This document shows positions 1-5,442 of a stretch of DNA of 7,184 nucleotides, piece after piece (positions within the stretch are counted from its first letter, which is position 1; each line of letters opens with the position of its first letter). The DNA comes from Chitinophagales bacterium (GTDB lineage Bacteria; Bacteroidota; Bacteroidia; Chitinophagales; UBA2359): contig JAHDDN010000275.1 in the NCBI GenBank assembly GCA_020629335.1, positions 1 through 7,184 on the forward strand. Direction: 5' to 3'. Made by a program: the position numbers and the translations under genes. Under the pieces are notes generated by a model, which had not been told where the DNA came from, did no database searches, and saw nothing but the letters and a program-made list of their open reading frames with translations.

Positions 1-1
1 G

Positions 2-36
2 CTAAACGCTCATCGCTCATCACTCATCGCTAAAAC
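2..36. repeat. Heptamer-repeat tract abutting the kinase start
   Basis: Five consecutive 7-nt units read CTAAACG, CTCATCG, CTCATCA, CTCATCG and CTAAAAC, and end exactly where the kinase ATG begins. The tract may continue left of the window. It contains the in-frame TAA at 31-33 that fixes the upstream limit of the kinase gene. No ribosome-binding site or promoter box is visible in these few bases. Tracts of this kind could vary in unit number by slippage, which is an inference. Confidence 0.65.
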
Positions 37-1248
37 ATGGACATATACTCAAAGAAATCTTATTGGAAAATCGGCCTCCTAAGCATTGCCGCTATTCTTA
101 TTGCCGCCTCACTGTACTATAATAATAGAGTGGCGCAAAATCTGGCAGAAGAAGAAGGCAAAAAAGCCAAGCAATTTGCAATGGCCTTCAAAGACTTAGG
201 GAAACGTGCACCAGCTTTGACTTCCAAAAAAGATAGTCTTAGCTTTAATCGTTGGTATGAAACAGGCCTACTATCGGAAATTATACAATCCAATACCACC
301 ATTCCTGTCATCATCACAAATGAAGAGGGTAAAATCATTAATTACAGAAACCTACCCGAACATCATGTTACCCCACTGATAGAACGCAATGATTCTACTT
401 GTATTGTTGATGAACTCAACTCCATGAAAGCATTCGGCGAACCCATCGTGATGAGTATCACCAAAGATACCGATCATTATATTTACCGTAAAGAATCCAA
501 TCTCCTCCGACAGTTACGCTGGTATCCCTACATCCAATTAGGATTGCTGACCGCCTTTTTATTGGTCGCTTATTGGGCGTTCAATACAGCCAGGAGAGCC
601 GAACAAAATAAAGTATGGTTAGGCATGGCCAAAGAAACCGCTCACCAATTAGGTACGCCCTTGACCTCCTTAGTAGGCTGGGTCGAACTCATGAAAATAT
701 CCGATGATGATAATACCCAAATGATAGGAGGGGAGATTGACAAAGACGTTAATCGCCTGAGTCTAATATCCGAAAGATTCTCCAAAATTGGCTCCGAACC
801 TAAGCTACTACCTATGGATGTAGCCGATATCGTCCAGAAAACCGTCAATTATATGCGTTCCAGAGCCTCCAAAAAAGTAGAGGTGACTTATGAAATGCAA
901 GGTACCCAACCGATCAATTGCAAAATAAGCCCAACCCTTTTCGATTGGGTCATTGAAAATCTCATGAAAAATGCCCTCGATGCCACAGGTCCAGCAGGAA
1001 AGATCGATGTCCAACTAATCGACAAAGGAAACGAAGTCCAAATAGATGTGACCGACACAGGCAAAGGTATCCCAAAAGGCAACTTTAATTCCGTATTTGA
1101 GCCTGGATTCAGTACCAAAAAACGTGGCTGGGGACTCGGACTTTCCCTCTCCAAAAGAATCGTCGAATACTACCACAATGGCAAAATATTCGTCCATCAA
1201 TCCACCGTCGGAAAAGGCACCACCTTCCGCATCATCCTCCCTAAGTGA
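37..1248 (+). CDS. Sensor histidine kinase, two-transmembrane, HisKA/HATPase type
   Basis: A membrane sensor kinase of 403 residues that should autophosphorylate on histidine and pass phosphate to an aspartate of a response regulator. Helices at about 11-29 and 163-182 enclose a periplasmic sensor region of about 130 residues with no domain I recognise. There is no obvious HAMP or PAS domain; a short linker leads into the dimerisation domain. The phospho-acceptor is His203 in AHQLGTPLTSL. The ATP-binding domain shows the N box ENLMKNALDA (307-316), the G1 box DTGKGIP (340-346), the F box FEPGFSTKK (354-362) and the G2 box GWGLGL (364-369), so all catalytic elements are intact. The residue after His203 is Gln, where most HisKA proteins have Glu or Asp. 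The ATG at 37 is preceded in frame by TAA at 31-33, so it is the first possible start. No response regulator is adjacent on the right; the left neighbour is not visible. The family call is secure; the ligand and partner are unknown. Confidence 0.93.
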   Translation: MDIYSKKSYWKIGLLSIAAILIAASLYYNNRVAQNLAEEEGKKAKQFAMAFKDLGKRAPALTSKKDSLSFNRWYETGLLSEIIQSNTTIPVIITNEEGKIINYRNLPEHHVTPLIERNDSTCIVDELNSMKAFGEPIVMSITKDTDHYIYRKESNLLRQLRWYPYIQLGLLTAFLLVAYWAFNTARRAEQNKVWLGMAKETAHQLGTPLTSLVGWVELMKISDDDNTQMIGGEIDKDVNRLSLISERFSKIGSEPKLLPMDVADIVQKTVNYMRSRASKKVEVTYEMQGTQPINCKISPTLFDWVIENLMKNALDATGPAGKIDVQLIDKGNEVQIDVTDTGKGIPKGNFNSVFEPGFSTKKRGWGLGLSLSKRIVEYYHNGKIFVHQSTVGKGTTFRIILPK

Positions 1249-1251
1249 TTA

Positions 1252-1288
1252 GTATATTGGTAATTAGTCTATTAGTAATTGGTATTTA
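1252..1288. repeat. AT-rich 7-8 nt repeat tract after the kinase
   Basis: Starting four bases past the kinase stop codon, the DNA reads as successive GT-initiated units: GTATATTG, GTAATTA, GTCTATTA, GTAATTG and GTATTTA. The units are 7 or 8 nt long and imperfect. With the tract at 2-36, the kinase gene is bracketed by short-period repeats of different sequence. No function can be assigned. Confidence 0.5.
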
Positions 1289-1289
1289 C

Positions 1290-1371
1290 GTCTGGAAATC
1301 GTCAGACATTTCAACTTATAATTATCATGTCGTAGACATGAAACACATTGTAGACACGACTTCAGTCGTGT
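1290..1371. repeat. Cluster of three hairpins in the kinase-receptor spacer
   Basis: Three inverted repeats lie within 82 bp. GTCTG (1290-1294) pairs with CAGAC (1303-1307) across 8 nt. TCATGTC (1325-1331) pairs with GACATGA (1335-1341) across GTA. ACACGACT (1354-1361) pairs perfectly with AGTCGTGT (1364-1371) around TC; in RNA the loop would open to at least four bases. A related short word recurs as GTCAGACA (1301-1308), GTAGACA (1332-1338) and GTAGACA (1350-1356). No U-run follows the last stem, so an intrinsic terminator for the kinase is not supported. It resembles a REP-like intergenic element or the footprint of a structured RNA. Which of these it is cannot be decided from one copy. 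Confidence 0.6.
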
Positions 1372-1405
1372 AAACCGCCCCAAACCGTATTTAAAATGAC
1401 AAATC

Positions 1406-1437
1406 TTTGGCCAAACAAGCATAACTAACTACTTTTG
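1406..1437 (+). promoter_or_regulatory. Promoter for the TonB-dependent receptor
   Basis: TACTTTTG at 1430-1437 matches the Bacteroidota -7 consensus TAnnTTTG exactly. TTTG at 1406-1409 lies 20 nt upstream, the right place for the -33 element. Transcription would start near 1444 and leave a leader of about 85 nt before the ATG at 1530. Most of that leader is the 49-bp repeat. No activator or Fur-like operator was recognised. The box match is seen directly; use in the cell is inferred. Confidence 0.65.
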
Positions 1438-1467
1438 ATCCCGTTTTATAAATCACCCTTAGAATAA

Positions 1468-1516
1468 TTCCTCCACTTATAAAAGGGGAGGTGCCCGCAG
1501 GGCGGTGGGGTTGTTA
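1468..1516 (+). repeat. 49-bp double-hairpin repeat, copy 1
   Basis: This element aligns without gaps to 5394-5442, with 42 of 49 positions identical by eye. The identical core, GGAGGTGCCCGCAGGGCGG, is at 1487-1505. It contains a 9-bp arm pair with one mismatch (CCTCCACTT against AAGGGGAGG) and a smaller GCCC-GCA-GGGC hairpin, and it is far more GC-rich than its surroundings. It lies in the leader of the receptor gene and ends 13 bp before the ATG. Related C/G-rich intergenic elements are, from memory, frequent in Bacteroidota genomes. It supplies a spurious in-frame GTG at 1491. Confidence 0.8.
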
Positions 1517-1529
1517 CAATTCAACACCT

Positions 1530-3956
1530 ATGTTCCAAAAATTAAACATCCTAACATATATTTGCCTACTGCTCCACACAGCAGTCTGCGCCCAAAGCAT
1601 ACAACTAATAGATCAATCCACCCAAAAAGGCATACCAGACTTCTTTATCTTCAATGAAGATCAATCCTTTAGCACCCTATCCGATCAAGAAGGAAAAGCC
1701 GTACTCAACGGACTAAAAGCAGACGAAACCCTCTATTTCCAACATCCATCCTATACTGACTTTCAAAATACGCTTAAGGAATTAGAAGCAGTCAATTACC
1801 AAATCAGCCTTCAAAAACGAAACATAGACCTACCTGAATTCATCATCAGTGCAGGCCGCACCAAAGAAGCCCTGGACGATGTAACCAATGTCGTGTCAGT
1901 CATCCAACCCCAAACCATCGCTAAAGCCAACGCACAAACCTCTGCGGATCTCTTACAAGAAACAGGGGGAATCTACATCCAAAAAAGCCAAATGGGAGGC
2001 GGAAGCCCCGTCATCAGAGGAATGGAAGCCAATAAAGTTTTATTAGTAGTAGATGGCGTTCGAATGAATAATGCGATCTATAGAGGAGGCCACGTACACA
2101 ACGTTATCACCATTGATCCTTCCATATTAGAGCGAACAGAAGTGGTATTTGGTCCTGGCTCACTCATATATGGAAGTGATGCCCTTGGAGGCGTCATGCA
2201 ATTCATCACTCGAACCCCCAAAGTAGCCAATAGCGATCAACTAAACACGACTGTCGGAGCCTACACAAGATATGCTAGCGTCAATGGAGAAAAAACAGCC
2301 CACGCAGACTTTGAATTAGGCGGCAAAAAATGGGCATCGCTGAGCAGTTTCACCTACAGCAAATTCGAAGACTTAAAAATAGGAAAAGTACGCACACATG
2401 GCTATGAGGACTGGGGACTACGCCCAGAATACATAGATAGCAATGAGCAAATAGTCCGAAATGAAGATGAAAATATATTGCGCTTCACAGGCTATGATCA
2501 AATGAGCTTCCTACAAAAACTCTACTTCAAAGCTAATAAACATATAGACCTAACGCTCAATTTCCAGTATTCCACCTCCTCCAATGTCCCAAGATTTGAT
2601 AGACTAAATGACTATACTACTGACGATGAAGGTAATCCCGTACTAAAATTTGCAGAATGGAATTACGGTCCACAAAACCGATGGATGACCTCTATTAATA
2701 CCAATATCAAAAGAAGAACGAAGTTGTCTGATAATATAAGCATTGTTGCAGCCTATCAAAGAATAGACGAAGATAGAATTGACCGAAAATTTAATAAAAC
2801 AGACCGAAGACATAGGGAAGAGGATGTAAGTGTGTTCTCTCTAAATACGGATGTCGTCAAAAAATTAAATAATAAACGTAGAGTCCAATACGGAATCGAG
2901 TTTACCTATAATGATGTACAATCTCAAGCTTATGTAGAAGATATCAATACCGAAGAAATTATGACAGAAGAAGCAGTGATCACTCGCTATCCTGATGGGG
3001 GAAGCCATCTTTATAGTGCAGCAATCTACTGGCGTCATAAATGGAAAGTTACACCACGACTTACCCTTATCAATGGAATGCGTTATTCCACAATCGGTAT
3101 AGGGGCAAATTATGAGGATACCACTTTCTTCGATTTACAACAAGACAAGATAAAAAGCCAAACAGGAGCATTTACAGGCGGTTTAGGACTCAATATTAAG
3201 TTAAGTCCAAAAACAAGAATAACTGCCTCCTATGCTACTGGCTTTAGAGCGCCTAATGTAGATGATGTAGCTAAAGTGTTTGAGCCAGAAGCAGGTATCG
3301 TAGTCGTTCCTAATACGGACTTAAAATCAGAGTATGCCCATAGTATTGACTTCGGATTTAATACCGATTTAAAAAATAAATTGATCTTTTCCGCTAATTT
3401 CTTCGGAACCTACATCCGCGATGCCATCGTGCGCCGCCCTTATACATTGAACGGCTTAGATTCCCTCGTCTATGATGGAGAATTAGATGCCATCTATGCA
3501 AATGCAAATGCAGGTGAAGCCTCCATTATTGGTTTCTTCACAGGTGTAAAGTATCGCTTCAATGAGCAATTAGCTATCGAGAAACGATTTAATGCTACCC
3601 TTGGTAGAGATCGTACAGAAGAGGTGCCATTAGGGCATATTCCGCCAGCATTCGGTGATTTCAGCATAGCCTATGATACAGATAAATGGTCGGTTCAAAG
3701 CTTCCTTCGTTATAATGCTTGGAAACATTTAGACCAATACTCTCCCTACAGTGAAGACAAACTAAGCGAAGCCACGCCAGATGGCACCCCAGGATGGTAC
3801 ACCATCAATCTAAGAGCAAATTACCATATCTACAAACAAATTGAACTAAGCGCAGGAATAGAAAATATACTAGATCATCACTACAAACCATTTGCCTCAG
3901 GCATCAGCGGCGCAGGTCGAAACTTTATCATCTCCCTACGCTGGAACCCCCATTAA
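1530..3956 (+). CDS. TonB-dependent outer-membrane receptor, heme/hemoglobin-receptor-like
   Basis: An outer-membrane active transporter of 808 residues, driven by TonB-ExbBD. A signal peptide covers residues 1-21 (cleavage likely after VCA). A carboxypeptidase-regulatory-like domain (about 22-96), typical of Bacteroidota receptors, comes next. A TonB-box-like stretch EFIISAGR (103-110) leads into the plug (about 112-230), with VIRGMEANKVLLVVDGVRMN (161-180) and GPGSLIYGSDALGGVM (208-223). The barrel (about 238-808) ends with the receptor signature GIENILDHHYKPFASGIS and a final strand FIISLRW plus three residues. FRAP (572-575) and PNTDLKSE (594-601) recall the FRAP/NPNL motifs of heme receptors, and the plug has His188 and His190 in RGGHVHNV as possible ligands. 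The heme assignment is therefore plausible but not proven; other substrates are possible. An in-frame GTG at 1491 would add 13 residues, but those come from the repeat and would precede the signal peptide, so ATG 1530 is chosen. No HmuY-like partner is adjacent. Confidence 0.92.
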   Translation: MFQKLNILTYICLLLHTAVCAQSIQLIDQSTQKGIPDFFIFNEDQSFSTLSDQEGKAVLNGLKADETLYFQHPSYTDFQNTLKELEAVNYQISLQKRNIDLPEFIISAGRTKEALDDVTNVVSVIQPQTIAKANAQTSADLLQETGGIYIQKSQMGGGSPVIRGMEANKVLLVVDGVRMNNAIYRGGHVHNVITIDPSILERTEVVFGPGSLIYGSDALGGVMQFITRTPKVANSDQLNTTVGAYTRYASVNGEKTAHADFELGGKKWASLSSFTYSKFEDLKIGKVRTHGYEDWGLRPEYIDSNEQIVRNEDENILRFTGYDQMSFLQKLYFKANKHIDLTLNFQYSTSSNVPRFDRLNDYTTDDEGNPVLKFAEWNYGPQNRWMTSINTNIKRRTKLSDNISIVAAYQRIDEDRIDRKFNKTDRRHREEDVSVFSLNTDVVKKLNNKRRVQYGIEFTYNDVQSQAYVEDINTEEIMTEEAVITRYPDGGSHLYSAAIYWRHKWKVTPRLTLINGMRYSTIGIGANYEDTTFFDLQQDKIKSQTGAFTGGLGLNIKLSPKTRITASYATGFRAPNVDDVAKVFEPEAGIVVVPNTDLKSEYAHSIDFGFNTDLKNKLIFSANFFGTYIRDAIVRRPYTLNGLDSLVYDGELDAIYANANAGEASIIGFFTGVKYRFNEQLAIEKRFNATLGRDRTEEVPLGHIPPAFGDFSIAYDTDKWSVQSFLRYNAWKHLDQYSPYSEDKLSEATPDGTPGWYTINLRANYHIYKQIELSAGIENILDHHYKPFASGISGAGRNFIISLRWNPH

Positions 3957-3996
3957 AAAAATACTAACATACCAACTACTTACTACTAACATACAT
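3957..3996. other. Short convergent spacer with an 11-nt direct repeat
   Basis: Only 40 bp separate the receptor stop from the oxidase-subunit stop on the other strand. TACTAACATAC occurs at 3962-3972 and again at 3984-3994, exactly 22 bp apart. I see no stem-loop with a U-run here, so neither gene has a recognisable intrinsic terminator. The two transcripts may overlap at their 3' ends. Confidence 0.6.
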
Positions 3997-4626
3997 CTAC
4001 AAGTGATTAAACAAAAAGAACAACAACAAATAAATCCATAAAATATCCACAAAATGCCAATAAAAAGCCAGTAACTTCAAATTCAAACGTGTAGAAGGAT
4101 CAGTAAAATACAACAAACTCTTCACAGGATCATTCAACTTCTTACGCAAACCATACATCATAACTCCTAATATGCCAACACCCACTAATACGTGCAAAGC
4201 ATGCAAGCCAGAAATCAAATACAAATAAGAACCATCTGGTTTACCTGCAACATATATTCCCTGCTGATAAAGATTATTCCAACCCACTGTCTGTGCAATC
4301 ACAAAACCAATACTCAAGCCCAAAGTGATCTGCAACATCTTATATAACTGTTGACTGTCATCCTCATCATAAGCTTTTCGAGCAGCTTGTATACTAAAAC
4401 TACTCAATACAATCAAGATAGCACTCACTAAAAATAACTTAGGAAAACGAAATTGCGCCCATTGCCAACTCACACTCGAAAACAAATAAGCCACTGTTAA
4501 CGCTATAAATAAAACAGTAATACCCACAACACCCAGATATAAAAATAACTGTTGATATGGTATGTCAAGTCCTTTCTCCCGTTCTTGAAAAGACGAATCT
4601 ATCGGTTTCTTTCTTATGTTACTCAA
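3997..4626 (-). CDS. Cytochrome c oxidase subunit III-like protein (five helices)
   Basis: A 209-residue inner-membrane protein of the heme-copper oxidase subunit III family, the accessory subunit next to the catalytic core of aa3/caa3-type oxidases. Hydrophobic helices fall at about 27-49, 62-81, 98-114, 133-158 and 186-206. Family landmarks are FPKLFLVSAILIVLSSFS (61-78), GLHALHVLVGVG (140-151) with His142 and His145, and YWHFVDILWIYLL (189-201) with His191 and Asp194. Length and helix number fit the short bacterial form that lacks the first two helices of mitochondrial subunit III. The start appears to be TTG at 4624-4626. An in-frame stop (4657-4659) lies 30 bp upstream with no ATG between, and the first internal Met is residue 97, inside helix three. 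Usually such genes sit with subunits I, II and IV or heme A synthesis genes. Here it is a single gene, convergent with the receptor and divergent from an unrelated gene. The family call is strong; its oxidase partner is not in view. Confidence 0.92.
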   Translation of the reverse strand: MSNIRKKPIDSSFQEREKGLDIPYQQLFLYLGVVGITVLFIALTVAYLFSSVSWQWAQFRFPKLFLVSAILIVLSSFSIQAARKAYDEDDSQQLYKMLQITLGLSIGFVIAQTVGWNNLYQQGIYVAGKPDGSYLYLISGLHALHVLVGVGILGVMMYGLRKKLNDPVKSLLYFTDPSTRLNLKLLAFYWHFVDILWIYLLLFFLFNHL

Positions 4627-4776
4627 TGAATTTTGTATTTCTAATGAAACAAAAAATTAGCCTAAAAGTTGAGGCATTATACAAAAAAATAACACTAAAA
4701 ACAAGCGAAAATATTGAAGAATAATTTTGATATTATCACCAATTTATAAGATATTTGAAGGGACAGAAACAGCAAT
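4627..4776. other. Divergent intergenic region
   Basis: A very AT-rich 150-bp spacer separates the divergent oxidase-subunit gene and the unknown-protein gene. It must contain both start regions. I found a -7-like box only for the rightward gene. No CAAAnnTA (reverse-strand -7) match is present for the leftward gene, although near misses with longer A-runs occur around 4650-4659 and 4682-4692. No small ORF or stable hairpin stands out. Confidence 0.5.
4722..4729 (+). promoter_or_regulatory. Possible -7 box of the 4777 gene
   Basis: TAATTTTG matches the Bacteroidota TAnnTTTG consensus and lies 47 nt before the ATG at 4777, a normal leader length. No TTG is found at the expected -33 spacing, so the match is half a promoter only. 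In DNA this rich in A and T, chance matches are likely. Confidence 0.35.
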
Positions 4777-5361
4777 ATGCATCATATAGAACCACATTAT
4801 AATTGGAGACAATACTATGTCGCTGCCGAAGATGAACATTCCCCATTCTTCGGAAAGGAGAATAGTGAGTTCATGTATACCGATAAGATATATAACTACT
4901 ATATCCATCCCCAATGGGATGCATTCGGCTCTGCCACCATGTACCTAAAATTAATATATTCCGATTATGATAAGGGATTCGCAATCATCGAATTAATAGG
5001 AGAGTGGAACGACTGCATCAATAACGACATCATGTTCCTCAAAAATAATATCATAGATTTTCTTCAGAAAAAAGGCATTTACAGATTCATCCTTTTAGGA
5101 GAGAATATTTTAAATTTTCACACTTCAGATGATTGCTATTACCAAGAATGGTTCGAAGAAGTGGTAGAAGAATCAGGTTGGGTTGTGGGAGTTAATTTTC
5201 GCCCCCATGTCATAGAAGAAATGAAATCCGAAAAATTACACTATTACATTAATATAGGGGAAGAATTCAGCGACCTCAGTTGGCGCAATTACCCACCAGA
5301 CCAATTCTGCTTAATGGTCAACAAAATAATAGAAAGCAAAATCGGCCTATTTAATTGGTAA
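4777..5361 (+). CDS. Conserved-looking cytoplasmic protein of unknown function
   Basis: A 194-residue protein with no signal peptide and no membrane helix, so probably cytoplasmic. It is rich in aromatic residues (Trp, Tyr, Phe) and acidic residues. I cannot name a domain. From memory, similar unannotated proteins with an N-terminal HYxWRxYYxAxEDExSPF-like segment and a central GEWND...DIMFLK segment occur in other Bacteroidota, so it is probably a family and not a chance ORF. Visible blocks are NYYIHPQWDAFGS (40-52), a beta-like stretch YLKLIYSDYDKGFAIIELIG (56-75), an amphipathic helix (about 84-99), the strand RFILLGENIL (103-112) and GWVVGVNFRPHVIEEM (134-149). The alternating strand-helix-strand order suggests a small alpha/beta fold, which is speculation. 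There is no Cys pair, nucleotide-binding loop or nuclease motif. It stands alone between a divergent and a convergent gene, ends in its own terminator, and the ATG at 4777 gives a natural N terminus. Confidence 0.82.
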   Translation: MHHIEPHYNWRQYYVAAEDEHSPFFGKENSEFMYTDKIYNYYIHPQWDAFGSATMYLKLIYSDYDKGFAIIELIGEWNDCINNDIMFLKNNIIDFLQKKGIYRFILLGENILNFHTSDDCYYQEWFEEVVEESGWVVGVNFRPHVIEEMKSEKLHYYINIGEEFSDLSWRNYPPDQFCLMVNKIIESKIGLFNW

Positions 5362-5393
5362 CAATTAAATAGACCGACTTCTAATTTTATTCT
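5342..5393 (+). terminator. Intrinsic terminator overlapping the end of the 4777 gene
   Basis: TCGGCCTATTTAATT (5342-5356) pairs with AATTAAATAGACCGA (5363-5377) across the 6-nt loop GGTAAC, giving 15 positions with a single C-A mismatch. The stop codon TAA (5359-5361) lies in the loop, and the 5' arm encodes the last residues of the protein. The U-rich stretch ACTTCTAATTTTATTCTTT-like sequence follows. On the reverse strand the same stem is followed by GATTTTGCTTTC, so it could also stop the convergent transcript from the 5440-6873 gene. Confidence 0.8.
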
Positions 5394-5442
5394 TTCCTCC
5401 CCTTTTTTAAGAGGAGGTGCCCGCAGGGCGGAGGGCTTGTTA
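5394..5442 (+). repeat. 49-bp double-hairpin repeat, copy 2
   Basis: This is the second copy of the element at 1468-1516, in the same orientation. The identical 19-nt core is at 5413-5431. The long arms CCTCCCCTT and AAGAGGAGG pair with one mismatch around TTTT-type loop sequence, followed by the GCCC-GCA-GGGC hairpin. It fills the gap between two convergent genes. Its last three bases, TTA (5440-5442), are the TAA stop codon of the leftward gene. Copy 1 also ends in GTTA, so the shared end may mark the true element boundary. Confidence 0.8.

Noticed and set aside
117..1200. Several reverse-strand ORFs of 61-88 codons inside the kinase gene
   Set aside because: They lie wholly within a gene with intact family motifs, show no recognisable domain, and have no promoter or spacing of their own.
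1354..1371. Intrinsic terminator for the kinase gene
   Set aside because: The 8-bp stem is followed by TAAACCGCCCC and not by a U-run, and it lies more than 100 bp past the stop codon.
1491..1529. N-terminal extension of the receptor from the GTG at 1491 (13 extra residues)
   Set aside because: The extension is encoded by the GC-rich repeat that also occurs at 5394-5442, and it would place non-hydrophobic residues before a complete signal peptide starting at ATG 1530.
1530..1595. Lipoprotein signal on the receptor (TAVC)
   Set aside because: The residue before Cys20 is Val, which does not fit a lipobox; an ordinary signal-peptidase site VCA|QS fits better, as expected for an outer-membrane barrel.
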